Below, in pieces: positions 1-8,123 of a stretch of DNA of 64,000 bases. Below the pieces are notes generated by a model that was not told the origin of the DNA, made no database searches, and worked only from the letters and a program-made list of their open reading frames with translations. The stretch's first letter is position 1; each line of letters opens with the position of its first letter. The DNA comes from Flavobacterium sp. JAS (lineage in GTDB: Bacteria; Bacteroidota; Bacteroidia; Flavobacteriales; Flavobacteriaceae). The position numbers and the translations under genes are program-made. The DNA is taken from the NCBI RefSeq assembly GCF_020991455.1, contig NZ_JAJMOX010000003.1, positions 248,001-312,000 on the forward strand. Reading direction: 5' to 3'.

Positions 1-246
1 AAAGAAGATAACGCTACATTAGCAGGTTATTTCAAAGAAATTTTACCAGATTATGATGAAGAAAGAGTTTATCCTTCTGATATTAAAAAAGTATTAAACT
101 GGTATAACACACTTCAGGCTAAAGGATTAGTTACTGATTTAGCTCCAGCTGCTGCTGCTGAAACTACAGAAGAAGCTCCAGTTGTTGAAGAAAAAGCAAA
201 AAAAGCTCCTGCTGCTAAAAAAGCAAAAGCTAAAAAAGAAGAATAG
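1..246 (+). CDS. DUF5606 family protein, C-terminal part (5' end outside window)
   Basis: The window opens inside this reading frame, so only the last 81 residues are visible. They read as an acidic helical segment (KEDNATLAGYFKEILPDYDE...), then an aromatic stretch around KVLNWYNTLQAKGLV, then an Ala/Lys/Glu-rich low-complexity tail ending in KKAKAKKEE. This matches the end of the DUF5606 proteins I know from Flavobacteriia, which usually lie near mazG as here. The family has no established function. The basic, alanine-rich tail resembles disordered nucleic-acid-associated tails, but that is only a resemblance. A strong hairpin terminator follows 24 bp after the stop. Confidence 0.8.
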   Translation, partial: KEDNATLAGYFKEILPDYDEERVYPSDIKKVLNWYNTLQAKGLVTDLAPAAAAETTEEAPVVEEKAKKAPAAKKAKAKKEE

Positions 247-270
247 TAGATTTTTACATTCAAATATATT

Positions 271-307
271 AATCCTGTTAAGACATTTTCTTGACAGGAT
301 TTTTTTT
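271..307 (+). terminator. Rho-independent terminator after the DUF5606 gene
   Basis: A 13-bp stem with one mismatch (AATCCTGTTAAGA against TCTTGACAGGATT) and a short loop is followed by eight T residues. It lies just downstream of the stop at 246. Confidence 0.85.
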
Positions 308-367
308 AGCTATACATATTTAGAATTATTTATGATTTTTTAAAGGCAATTAATGAAATTTAAAATT

Positions 368-375
368 TAAATTTG
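368..375 (+). promoter_or_regulatory. Possible -7 promoter element (TAAATTTG) for the carbonic anhydrase gene
   Basis: TAAATTTG fits the Bacteroidota -7 consensus TAnnTTTG. No convincing TTG -33 element lies upstream, so the call rests on this box alone. Confidence 0.35.
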
Positions 376-501
376 TAGGAAAATATATCTAATTATTCAT
401 TTGCTTAAATAAAAGAATCCTGTTTCGGTTTGATGCTTTTAGTTTTGAAAATTGAATTGAAAGTTGATATGTTTTTCTATAATTTAATTTTAAATAAAAA
501 G

Positions 502-1281
502 ATGGAAAAGGTTAGCGCAAAAATTTTGCTTGGATTGACAGTAATTATTCTTACATCTTGTGAGAATAATAAAGGAGAAAAAAAAGTAACGGATAATGAA
601 GCAAAGCATTGGAGTTACGATGGAGAAACAGGACCAAAATATTGGTCAGAAATTGATCAGAGTGATTGTGGAGGAAATGCACAATCTCCTGTAGATATTG
701 TAGAAACCGAAATGGATGAAACTTTACAGCCTATTGATTTCCATTACAGTGAAGAAACAAAAATACATGATGTTGTAAATAATGGACATTCTATTCAGTT
801 TAATTTTGAGGAACAAAATTATATAACTCTTAATGGGGATCAATATAATTTAGTGCAATTTCATTTTCATGAACCGGCAGAACATACTGTTAAAGGAGTT
901 AGATATCCATTAGTAATTCATATGGTTCATAAAAATAAGGAAGGGAAGTTTGCCGTGGTGGCTATAATGGCAAAAGAAAGTAAGGAGAATAATGAAACTT
1001 TTGATTTTCTTGATAAATTTTTACCAATTAAAGTTAACGAGACTATTGAAGTAAAAGATGTTTTCAATTTAAAAGAAGTTTTACCTGATAATCAAGCATA
1101 TTATACATATACGGGGTCACTAACAACTCCTCCTTGTACAGAGGGAGTTCAATGGTTTATTTTTAAAAATTCAGTAGATGTTTCTTTAAAAATGATTGAG
1201 GATTTAAGAAAAATAATGCCAATTAATAATTTTAGAGATATCCAGCAATTAAATGGGCGAGTTATTAAGGAATCTAAATAA
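502..1281 (+). CDS. Alpha-type carbonic anhydrase, predicted lipoprotein
   Basis: Zinc enzyme that interconverts CO2 and bicarbonate, probably in the cell envelope. The alpha-class signature is clear: QFHFHEPAEHTV gives zinc ligands H121 and H123, VIHMVH gives H140 as the third ligand, and GSLTTPPCTEGVQWF is the conserved C-terminal block. I start at 502 rather than at the upstream in-frame codons (430/433), because from here the protein begins with a basic residue, a hydrophobic stretch and the lipobox LTSC, a normal lipoprotein signal. About 259 residues is usual for bacterial alpha enzymes. It has its own terminator and so is probably monocistronic. The family is certain; the lipoprotein start is inferred. 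Confidence 0.93.
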   Translation: MEKVSAKILLGLTVIILTSCENNKGEKKVTDNEAKHWSYDGETGPKYWSEIDQSDCGGNAQSPVDIVETEMDETLQPIDFHYSEETKIHDVVNNGHSIQFNFEEQNYITLNGDQYNLVQFHFHEPAEHTVKGVRYPLVIHMVHKNKEGKFAVVAIMAKESKENNETFDFLDKFLPIKVNETIEVKDVFNLKEVLPDNQAYYTYTGSLTTPPCTEGVQWFIFKNSVDVSLKMIEDLRKIMPINNFRDIQQLNGRVIKESK

Positions 1282-1291
1282 GTATTGTTAG

Positions 1292-1321
1292 AAAAAAGAA
1301 GATCGTAAGATCTTCTTTTTA
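1292..1321 (+). terminator. Terminator after the carbonic anhydrase gene
   Basis: A 12-bp perfect stem (AAAAAGAAGATC / GATCTTCTTTTT) with a GTAA loop begins 10 nt after the stop codon. The T-rich arm doubles as the U tract. Confidence 0.85.
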
Positions 1322-1353
1322 TATATATAGATGACTTAATTAATAAAATAAAT

Positions 1354-1361
1354 TATTTTTG
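1354..1361 (+). promoter_or_regulatory. -7 promoter element (TATTTTTG) for mazG
   Basis: TATTTTTG matches TAnnTTTG and lies 17 bp before the mazG ATG, so any leader would be very short. No clear -33 TTG is visible. Confidence 0.4.
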
Positions 1362-1378
1362 TTCTAATAAATAAAACA

Positions 1379-2149
1379 ATGAGCAAAGAACTTCAACTTA
1401 AAGCCTTCGAAAGATTATTAATTATCATGGATGAGCTGCGTGAACAATGTCCTTGGGATAAAAAACAAACGTTGCAAACCCTTAGACATCTTACAATTGA
1501 GGAGACTTACGAATTAGGAGATGCTATTTTGGATAATGATCTAAATGAAGTTAAAAAAGAATTAGGTGATTTATTACTTCATATTGTTTTTTACGCTAAA
1601 ATAGGTTCTGAAACCAATGATTTTGATATTGCTGATGTTTGTAATGAAATTTGCGATAAGCTAATTCATCGTCATCCCCATATTTATAGTGATACAGTTG
1701 TAAAAGACGAAGAAGAAGTTAAGCAAAACTGGGAAAAATTAAAGCTTAAAGAAGGGAAAAAATCCGTTTTAGAAGGAGTTCCAAGAAGTTTGCCGGCATT
1801 GGTAAAAGCAAGCCGAATTCAGGATAAAGTAAAAGGAGTTGGTTTTGATTGGGAAGAACCGCACCAGGTTTGGGATAAAGTCCAGGAAGAACTTGAAGAA
1901 TTGCAAGTAGAGGTGCTATCTGGCGATCAGGATAAAATTGAAGCCGAATTTGGTGATGTTCTATTCTCGATGATTAATTATGCAAGATTTCTAAATGTGA
2001 ATCCGGAAGACGCTCTAGAACGTACAAATAAAAAGTTTATCAAGCGTTTTCAATACCTTGAAAGCAAAGCCAGTGAATTAGGAAAGCCGTTAATGGATAT
2101 GACTTTGGCAGAAATGGATATTTTTTGGAACGAGGCTAAGAAACTATAA
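1379..2149 (+). CDS. mazG: Nucleoside triphosphate pyrophosphohydrolase MazG
   Basis: All-alpha NTP pyrophosphohydrolase that converts NTPs to NMP and pyrophosphate and is thought to clean damaged nucleotides from the cytoplasmic pool. Its 256 residues hold the usual two tandem MazG modules. The first has LREQCPWDKKQTLQTLRHLTIEETYELGDAI followed by KKELGDLLLHIVFYA, giving the EExxE...ExxD metal-binding pattern. The second has the related KVQEELEELQVE...EAEFGDVLFSMINYARF. Length is typical. The gene ends directly against the convergent stop of the Crp/Fnr gene, with no intergenic base between them. Confidence 0.96.
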   Translation: MSKELQLKAFERLLIIMDELREQCPWDKKQTLQTLRHLTIEETYELGDAILDNDLNEVKKELGDLLLHIVFYAKIGSETNDFDIADVCNEICDKLIHRHPHIYSDTVVKDEEEVKQNWEKLKLKEGKKSVLEGVPRSLPALVKASRIQDKVKGVGFDWEEPHQVWDKVQEELEELQVEVLSGDQDKIEAEFGDVLFSMINYARFLNVNPEDALERTNKKFIKRFQYLESKASELGKPLMDMTLAEMDIFWNEAKKL

Positions 2150-2830
2150 CTATTCAGCTAGTTTTTTTAATGTTTTAATATCTTTCAGCATAATTTTTTT
2201 TCCTTTTAATTCAATCAATTCCAGTTTATTAAAATCAGATAACAATCGAATACAGCTTTCAGTAGCAGTTCCAATCATTCCGGCTAATTCTTCTCTGCTA
2301 AGCTGTACTTTTAGAGTTTTATCTGCGTTTTCGCCAAAGCAGTCATATAGATATAACAAGGTTTCTGCCAATCGCTGTTTAACCGTTTTTTGAACCAATG
2401 CGATTTTATCGTTTTCAGATTCTTTCAAATCCTCACAAACAGATTGCATCAGGTTCATTGAGAACTGATTGTTATTATTAAAGAAGTGTATGATTTCGGT
2501 TTTTGGAATAAAGCAAACTTCCATATCGGCAACAGCTTTTGCAGTCAGGTTTGCCGGTTCGTTACTAATCATAGAGCGCTGACCTAAAAGTTCTCCTGAT
2601 TTTACCAGCTTAACAATCTGATCTTTTCCGTTAGCACTTAATTTAGAAAGTTTTCCAACACCGTCTTTTATACAAAAGACGCCATTTGTGATTTCGCCTT
2701 CTTCAAAAATTGCTTCTCCCTTTTTTATTTTGTAGGTAGATTTGCTATTAGCCAACTGTACAACCTCATCTTTATTCAGTGCTTTAAGAGAAGAAAGCTG
2801 TCTTACGATACATTGGTCACATTTATTCAT
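2150..2830 (-). CDS. Crp/Fnr family transcription regulator with N-terminal CxxC (FNR-like)
   Basis: Cytoplasmic DNA-binding regulator of about 226 residues: an N-terminal cyclic-nucleotide-binding-like barrel (GEAIFEEGEITNGVFCI...GELLGQRSMISNEP), a dimer helix, and a C-terminal winged helix (LSREELAGMIGTATESCIRLLSDF). C4 and C7 (CDQC), with further cysteines in the barrel, make an oxygen-sensing iron-sulphur cluster possible, as in FNR; this is not proven. The recognition helix keeps the E...R pair of FNR/CRP proteins that reads TGA. I start at the internal Met at 2830, because the ten upstream residues look like translated leader and the CxxC then sits at the N terminus. It is divergent from ccoI, and three TGA-N6-TCA palindromes nearby are its likely targets. 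Confidence 0.92.
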   Translation of the reverse strand: MNKCDQCIVRQLSSLKALNKDEVVQLANSKSTYKIKKGEAIFEEGEITNGVFCIKDGVGKLSKLSANGKDQIVKLVKSGELLGQRSMISNEPANLTAKAVADMEVCFIPKTEIIHFFNNNNQFSMNLMQSVCEDLKESENDKIALVQKTVKQRLAETLLYLYDCFGENADKTLKVQLSREELAGMIGTATESCIRLLSDFNKLELIELKGKKIMLKDIKTLKKLAE

Positions 2831-2847
2831 AGCAAAAAAATTTACTG

Positions 2848-2855
2848 CAAAATTA
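2848..2855 (-). promoter_or_regulatory. -7 promoter element (TAATTTTG) for the Crp/Fnr gene
   Basis: Read on the minus strand, TAATTTTG fits TAnnTTTG and lies 17 bp before the start chosen at 2830. This supports the shorter start, since the longer form would begin upstream of the transcription start. Confidence 0.5.
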
Positions 2856-2967
2856 ACCAATAATCGCTTTCGAAGGTGCTATTACGACCTAAAAAAATAT
2901 ATAAAAAATCTTATCTTGTTATTTACCTGTTTTATTTCAGTAAATTAGAATTTGATTTTATTGTACT

Positions 2968-3012
2968 ATGATAAATGTCATATTTAAAGTCGCTTCTTAT
3001 TTTGAATATTTG
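2968..3012 (+). promoter_or_regulatory. FNR-type operator and -7 box of ccoI
   Basis: ATGATAAATGTCAT (2968-2981) is a near-perfect palindrome with the TGA-N6-TCA geometry of FNR/CRP sites. It is followed after 23 bp by AATATTTG (3005-3012), one base from TAnnTTTG. The predicted start would put the operator near -43, a class II activator position. Sites before ccoS and hemN have the same layout. Confidence 0.7.
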
Positions 3013-3032
3013 TTAGATTAAAAAAACAAATT

Positions 3033-5420
3033 ATGAGTGAACAGAGTTGCTTTCATTGTGGACTTACCATTCCTAAAAATGAAGAAATCAATTTTGATGA
3101 AAAAAAGTTTTGTTGCAACGGCTGTAAAACCGTTTACGAAATTTTTAGTCTTCATGATTTAACCTGTTATTATGATTTTGAGAAATCACCAGGTGCCACT
3201 CCGCAAGATATTCAGGGTAAATATGACTTCCTGGACAATGAGGCTATTTTATCAAAAATATTAGAATTTCAAGAAGGCAATACAGCAATTGTTTCTTTAA
3301 ACATACCTCATATTCATTGCAGTTCTTGTATTTGGATTTTGGAAAATTTAAACAGAATTCAATCAGGAATAAGTACTTCACAAGTTAATTTTCCTGAAAA
3401 AAGAGTTCGAATTACCTTCAATTCAGATGTTGTTTCCCTCAAAGACATTGCAAATTTACTTAGTTCAATTGGTTATGAACCTTATATTAGTTTAGAAAAT
3501 TACGAGACAGGAAAAAATAGTATCGATCGAAGTTTAACCTATAAACTTGGTGTTGCTTTCTTTTGTTTTGGAAATATTATGTTGCTTTCTTTTCCGGAAT
3601 ACTTTGAAATTAAAGAATTCTGGTTAGATAATTACAAACCTTTTTTTAGAATTTTAATTTTTCTTTTAGCCTTGCCTAGTTTTCTATATTCGGCAAGTGG
3701 TTATTATGTTTCGGCTTATAAAAGTATCAAATCAAGAATGTTGAACATCGATATTCCAATTGCTTTAGGAATTATCGTCATGTTTATTCGAAGCACTTTT
3801 GATATTGTTATGAATTATGGATCTGGTTTTTTTGACAGCTTAACGGGACTGGTTTTCTTTATGTTGCTCGGGAAAATGTTTCAAATAAAAACCTATAGTT
3901 TTTTAAGTTTCGAACGTGACTTTAAATCTTATTTCCCAATTGCTGTTACCCGAATCAATGCAGATACATCTGAAGAAAGTGTTCCTATTTATGATATTTT
4001 AAAAGGGAATCGATTATTAATTAGAAATCAGGAATTAATACCCGTTGACGGTATTTTAATAAGTGAAAGCGCTGAAATTGATTACAGTTTTGTAACAGGA
4101 GAAGCAGTTCCTATCACAAAAAAATCGGGAGATAAAGTATTTGCAGGCGGAAAACAAATAGGTAAAGTTGTTGAAATGGAAGTTTTGCATTCCGTTTCCC
4201 AAAGTTATCTGACGCAGTTGTGGAGTAATGAAATTTTCCAGAAAAAAGTATTCCAGAAACACAAAACAATTACCGATGCAATTAGTCGCTACTTTACACC
4301 TATTTTATTATTAATTGCTTTTGGAGGATTTGGCTACTGGATATTTATCGATGCCAATACGGCTTTCAATGTTTTTACTGCCGTTTTAATTGTGGCTTGT
4401 CCTTGTGCGCTGGCCCTTACAGCACCTTTTGCCTTTGGGAATATTCTGAGAATAATGGGCAAGCAAAAAATGTATCTTAAAAATGCTTTAGTTATAGAAC
4501 AATTGGCTAAAGTAGATACCATAGTTTTTGATAAAACCGGAACAATTACAACCAACAAAAAATCCAATATTCTATATGAAGGAGATAAATTAAGTGAAGC
4601 AGATTTTATACTTATCAAAAATGTTCTTCGTGGCTCAAATCACCCTTTGAGCCGAATGTTATATGATTTTTTGCCGGAATCGAAAAGAATAGTAATTGAT
4701 AACTTTCAGGAAATAACCGGAAAAGGAATTGAGGCATCTGCTCAAAATAAAACAATCAAAATAGGATCTGCGGAGTTTGTGGATAGCCCGGTTACAGACC
4801 TTTCTGAAATCGAAAAAACAGGACTGCATATTAGAATTGATACTGTTTATTATGGGAAATTTACCTTCCAGAATCAATATCGTGAAGGTCTGGAAAAATT
4901 ATTCATGACACTAAGTAAAGACTACCAGATAAAAGTACTCTCAGGAGATAATGACGGAGAGAGAGCCAATTTAGAGGCAATTTTACCTAAAACCACAGAA
5001 CTTATTTTTAATCAAAAACCGGAGCAGAAACTAGAGTTTATTAAAGAACTACAAGAAAATGGTCAAAACGTGATGATGGTTGGTGATGGTTTAAATGATG
5101 CTGGAGCATTAGCACAAAGTAATGTCGGGATTTCAATTTCTGAAAACGTTAATGTATTTTCTCCAGCTTGCGATGCAATTTTGGCCGCAAGTGAATTTTC
5201 GCGACTAGATTACTTTTTAAAATTATCTCAAAAGTCTATTACTATAATAAAAATGAGTTTTGGATTATCACTACTCTATAATATCGTTGGACTTTCATTT
5301 GCTATTACAGGTAATTTACTCCCATTAGTTGCTGCGATTATCATGCCTTTGAGCACTATTACGATAGTTAGTTTTGTTACGTCAATGTCTAACTATTTCA
5401 GTATCAGAAATTTAGAATAA
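3033..5420 (+). CDS. ccoI: Copper-transporting P1B-type ATPase CcoI, cbb3 oxidase maturation
   Basis: Inner-membrane heavy-metal ATPase of 795 residues, thought to export copper for assembly of the CuB centre of cbb3 oxidase. Domains in order: an N-terminal Cys-rich metal-binding region (C6, C9, then CCNGC near 27-31), an HMA-like domain with HIHCSSC near residue 96, membrane helices, an actuator with TGEAVP, the CPC motif in a helix (C456-P-C458), the phosphorylation site DKTGT at D500, and the hinge GDGLNDAGAL. The additional Cys-rich N-terminal domain is characteristic of the CcoI/FixI subgroup. It is transcribed apart from ccoS by a gap of 116 bp that carries a second FNR-type site, so ccoI probably has its own promoter. 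Confidence 0.95.
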   Translation: MSEQSCFHCGLTIPKNEEINFDEKKFCCNGCKTVYEIFSLHDLTCYYDFEKSPGATPQDIQGKYDFLDNEAILSKILEFQEGNTAIVSLNIPHIHCSSCIWILENLNRIQSGISTSQVNFPEKRVRITFNSDVVSLKDIANLLSSIGYEPYISLENYETGKNSIDRSLTYKLGVAFFCFGNIMLLSFPEYFEIKEFWLDNYKPFFRILIFLLALPSFLYSASGYYVSAYKSIKSRMLNIDIPIALGIIVMFIRSTFDIVMNYGSGFFDSLTGLVFFMLLGKMFQIKTYSFLSFERDFKSYFPIAVTRINADTSEESVPIYDILKGNRLLIRNQELIPVDGILISESAEIDYSFVTGEAVPITKKSGDKVFAGGKQIGKVVEMEVLHSVSQSYLTQLWSNEIFQKKVFQKHKTITDAISRYFTPILLLIAFGGFGYWIFIDANTAFNVFTAVLIVACPCALALTAPFAFGNILRIMGKQKMYLKNALVIEQLAKVDTIVFDKTGTITTNKKSNILYEGDKLSEADFILIKNVLRGSNHPLSRMLYDFLPESKRIVIDNFQEITGKGIEASAQNKTIKIGSAEFVDSPVTDLSEIEKTGLHIRIDTVYYGKFTFQNQYREGLEKLFMTLSKDYQIKVLSGDNDGERANLEAILPKTTELIFNQKPEQKLEFIKELQENGQNVMMVGDGLNDAGALAQSNVGISISENVNVFSPACDAILAASEFSRLDYFLKLSQKSITIIKMSFGLSLLYNIVGLSFAITGNLLPLVAAIIMPLSTITIVSFVTSMSNYFSIRNLE

Positions 5421-5450
5421 TTATAAATAATTTTATAAGTTTTTTTTTTA
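5421..5450 (+). terminator. Weak AT-only hairpin after ccoI
   Basis: TTATAAA / TTTATAA with a 4-nt loop is followed by a G and a run of ten T residues immediately after the ccoI stop. The stem lacks GC pairs, so termination may be partial. Confidence 0.4.
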
Positions 5451-5474
5451 TAAATTTAACATAAGCCTCTAACT

Positions 5475-5518
5475 ATGATAATTATCATATTTTACCTGCC
5501 AGTAACGTAGTAATTTTG
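5475..5518 (+). promoter_or_regulatory. FNR-type operator and -7 box of the ccoS-ccoNOQP operon
   Basis: ATGATAATTATCAT (5475-5488) is a perfect 14-bp palindrome with TGA-N6-TCA geometry. The -7 element TAATTTTG (5511-5518) begins 22 bp further on, identical in sequence and spacing to the hemN promoter. It lies about 50 bp before the ccoS start. Confidence 0.8.
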
Positions 5519-5536
5519 TTAACATAAATTTAGGGT

Positions 5537-5728
5537 ATGAGTGTTATTTATCTATTAATTTCAGTAAGTATTTTCGTTGCAATTGGATTCTTTATTGCTT
5601 TTATCGTAGCTGTTAAATCAGGGCAGTACGACGACGATTATACACCTTCAGTCAGAATGCTTTTTGACGACGAAACCAAAATCACTCCCAAGAATAATAA
5701 TTCACCAACAGAAGAAAAACAAGTATAA
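5537..5728 (+). CDS. ccoS: cbb3-type oxidase assembly protein CcoS
   Basis: Small single-pass membrane protein (63 residues) required in other bacteria for cofactor insertion into cbb3 oxidase. The first 28 residues form one transmembrane helix (MSVIYLLISVSIFVAIGFFIAF...). The cytoplasmic tail has the family pattern YDDDYTPSVRMLFDDE. It is the first gene after the FNR-type promoter, and its stop is 2 nt from the ccoNO start, so the two are almost certainly co-transcribed and possibly coupled. Confidence 0.93.
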   Translation: MSVIYLLISVSIFVAIGFFIAFIVAVKSGQYDDDYTPSVRMLFDDETKITPKNNNSPTEEKQV

Positions 5729-5730
5729 TT

Positions 5731-7920
5731 ATGGAAATGGAACAGTTTTACTACGACAACAAAATTGTAAAAAAATTCATTTACGCCACCATCCTTTTTG
5801 GAGTAGTGGGTATGTTAGTGGGGCTAACCTTAGCGGTTATGTACCTTTTTCCCAATATCACAGACGGGATTTCATGGCTTAGTTACGGTCGATTAAGACC
5901 ATTACACACCAATGCGGTTATTTTTGCTTTTGTTGGAAATGCTTTTTTTGCCGGTATGTATTACTCGCTACAGCGATTGTTAAAAGCCAGAATGTTTAGT
6001 GATTTTTTAAGTAACTTACATTTTTGGGGCTGGCAGCTTATTATTGTTGCGGCAGCTATAACATTACCTTTAGGTTATACTTCTTCTAAAGAATATGCTG
6101 AGTTAGAATGGCCAATAGATATTGCTATTGCACTTATTTGGGTAGTAATGGGAATCAATATGATTGGTACAATGTTGCGTCGTAGAGAGCGTCATTTATA
6201 TGTTGCAATTTGGTTTTATCTTGCAACTTTTGTAACAGTAGCAGTTTTGCATATTTTCAATAATATTGAACTTCCGGTTTCAGCTTTAAAAAGTTATTCT
6301 GTTTATGCGGGAGTTCAGGATGCACTGGTACAATGGTGGTACGGTCATAATGCAGTTGCTTTTTTCTTAACAACACCATTTTTAGGATTGATGTATTATT
6401 TTATTCCAAAAGTTGCTAATCGTCCTATTTATTCTTACCGTTTATCAATTATTCACTTTTGGTCTTTAATCTTTATTTATATCTGGGCAGGGCCACACCA
6501 CCTATTATATTCAGCTCTACCAAACTGGGCTCAAAATTTAGGTGTTGCATTTTCTGTAATGTTAATCGCTCCATCTTGGGGAGGTATGATCAACGGACTT
6601 TTGACGTTGAGAGGTGCCTGGGATAAAGTTCGTGAAGAACCAGTTTTGAAATTCTTTGTAGTGGCTATTACAGGTTACGGAATGGCGACTTTTGAAGGAC
6701 CAATGCTTTCTTTAAAAAATGTAAATGCTATTGCGCACTATACAGACTGGATTATTGCACACGTTCACGTAGGAGCATTAGCTTGGAACGGGTTCATGTC
6801 ATTTGGTATTATTTATTGGTTGATTCCAAGAATGACAAAAAGTACATTATTCTCAAAGAAATTAGCCAACTTCCACTTCTGGATTGGGACTTTAGGAATT
6901 ATTTTATACGCTTTACCAATGTACGTTGCAGGTTTTCAACAAGCATCGATGTGGAAACAATTCAATCCTGATGGTACCTTAACATATGGTAACTTCCTTG
7001 AAACAGTAACTGCAATCATGCCATTATATTGGATGAGAGCAATTGGAGGTACTTTGTATTTAATTGGAATGCTGACATTGGTTTATAATATCATTATGAC
7101 CGTGAGAGCAGGTAATACTATTGAAGATGAATTGGCTCAGGCTCCGGCTTTACAAAGAATTAGCAGTGGCAGGCTTAATGGAGAAAAATTTCATACCTGG
7201 TTAGAAAGAAAGCCAATTCAGTTAACCATTTTGGCTACAATTGCCATTTTAATTGGAGGGATTATTCAAATAGTACCAACGATTATGGTTAAATCAAACA
7301 TTCCAACAATTTCAAGTGTTAAACCATATTCACCTTTAGAACTTGAAGGACGTGATCTATATATCAGAGAAGGTTGTGTTGGTTGTCATTCACAGTCAGT
7401 TCGTCCTTTTAGAAGTGAAGTAGAACGTTACGGACCACAAGCAAAAGCAGGAGAGTTTGTGTATGATCATCCATTCCTTTGGGGATCAAAACGTACAGGT
7501 CCTGATTTGCTAAGAGTAGGTGGAAAATACAATGACAATTGGCATTTTAACCATTTCTGGAATCCGCAAAGTATTTCTGCAGGTTCAATTATGCCAGGGT
7601 ACAAATGGTTATTTGATAATGAGGCGATGGACATTTCATTAACTCAAAAGAAAATGCAGGCCATGGTTACACTTGGTGTTCCATATACAGAAGCTGAAAT
7701 TACAAATGCACAAAAAACATTAAGAACCCAGGCATTAGCAATCGAAAAAAGTTTAGAAAACGATCCGGACTATGTGAAAAGTTATGAGGAAAGTAAGAAA
7801 AAAGCAGCTGCACGAGGCGAAAAATTCATTCCTATGAATGAAAGAGAGATAGTTGCTATGATTGCCTATATACAAAGACTTGGAACTGATATTAAAGTAA
7901 AAGAAATTTCTTCTAAATAA
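5731..7920 (+). CDS. ccoN: cbb3-type cytochrome c oxidase, fused subunits I and II (CcoNO)
   Basis: Catalytic core of a high-affinity terminal oxidase that reduces O2 to water in the inner membrane. Residues 1 to about 500 are a 12-helix CcoN domain: LHTNAVIFAFVGN supplies a heme-b histidine, HNAVAFFLTTPFLGLMYYFIPK and AGPHHLLYSALP supply CuB ligands, and AHVHVGALAWNGF supplies the last heme histidines. After one more helix, residues from about 535 are CcoO with one c-type heme site, CVGCH at 549-553, and the CcoO-like GPDLLRVGGKY. In proteobacteria these are two genes; the fusion is usual in Bacteroidota. Length (729) fits an intact fusion. Confidence 0.96.
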   Translation: MEMEQFYYDNKIVKKFIYATILFGVVGMLVGLTLAVMYLFPNITDGISWLSYGRLRPLHTNAVIFAFVGNAFFAGMYYSLQRLLKARMFSDFLSNLHFWGWQLIIVAAAITLPLGYTSSKEYAELEWPIDIAIALIWVVMGINMIGTMLRRRERHLYVAIWFYLATFVTVAVLHIFNNIELPVSALKSYSVYAGVQDALVQWWYGHNAVAFFLTTPFLGLMYYFIPKVANRPIYSYRLSIIHFWSLIFIYIWAGPHHLLYSALPNWAQNLGVAFSVMLIAPSWGGMINGLLTLRGAWDKVREEPVLKFFVVAITGYGMATFEGPMLSLKNVNAIAHYTDWIIAHVHVGALAWNGFMSFGIIYWLIPRMTKSTLFSKKLANFHFWIGTLGIILYALPMYVAGFQQASMWKQFNPDGTLTYGNFLETVTAIMPLYWMRAIGGTLYLIGMLTLVYNIIMTVRAGNTIEDELAQAPALQRISSGRLNGEKFHTWLERKPIQLTILATIAILIGGIIQIVPTIMVKSNIPTISSVKPYSPLELEGRDLYIREGCVGCHSQSVRPFRSEVERYGPQAKAGEFVYDHPFLWGSKRTGPDLLRVGGKYNDNWHFNHFWNPQSISAGSIMPGYKWLFDNEAMDISLTQKKMQAMVTLGVPYTEAEITNAQKTLRTQALAIEKSLENDPDYVKSYEESKKKAAARGEKFIPMNEREIVAMIAYIQRLGTDIKVKEISSK

Positions 7921-7927
7921 CAACATT

Positions 7928-8122
7928 ATGTTTGAACAAATAAAACACAATATGGAGACTATTTCGGGTATAGAAATTTACCCGATACTTTCTCTCTTGA
8001 TATTCTTTTTCTTTTTTGTTGGATTAGGCTTTTGGGTTTTCTCATATAAAAAAGAAAAAATTCAGGAAATGAGTGAAATACCTTTGGATGAAGGGCATAG
8101 TTTAATTTCAAAAGATATTTAA
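7928..8122 (+). CDS. ccoQ: cbb3-type oxidase small subunit CcoQ-like
   Basis: A 64-residue protein with one membrane helix (about residues 17-38, IYPILSLLIFFFFFVGLGFWVF) and a short charged C-terminal tail (SYKKEKIQEMSEIPLDEGHS). Size, topology and position between ccoNO and ccoP match CcoQ, which stabilises the oxidase complex. The sequence itself is little conserved, so position carries much of the call. The gaps to its neighbours are 7 and 1 nt. Confidence 0.85.
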   Translation: MFEQIKHNMETISGIEIYPILSLLIFFFFFVGLGFWVFSYKKEKIQEMSEIPLDEGHSLISKDI

Positions 8123-8123
8123 A

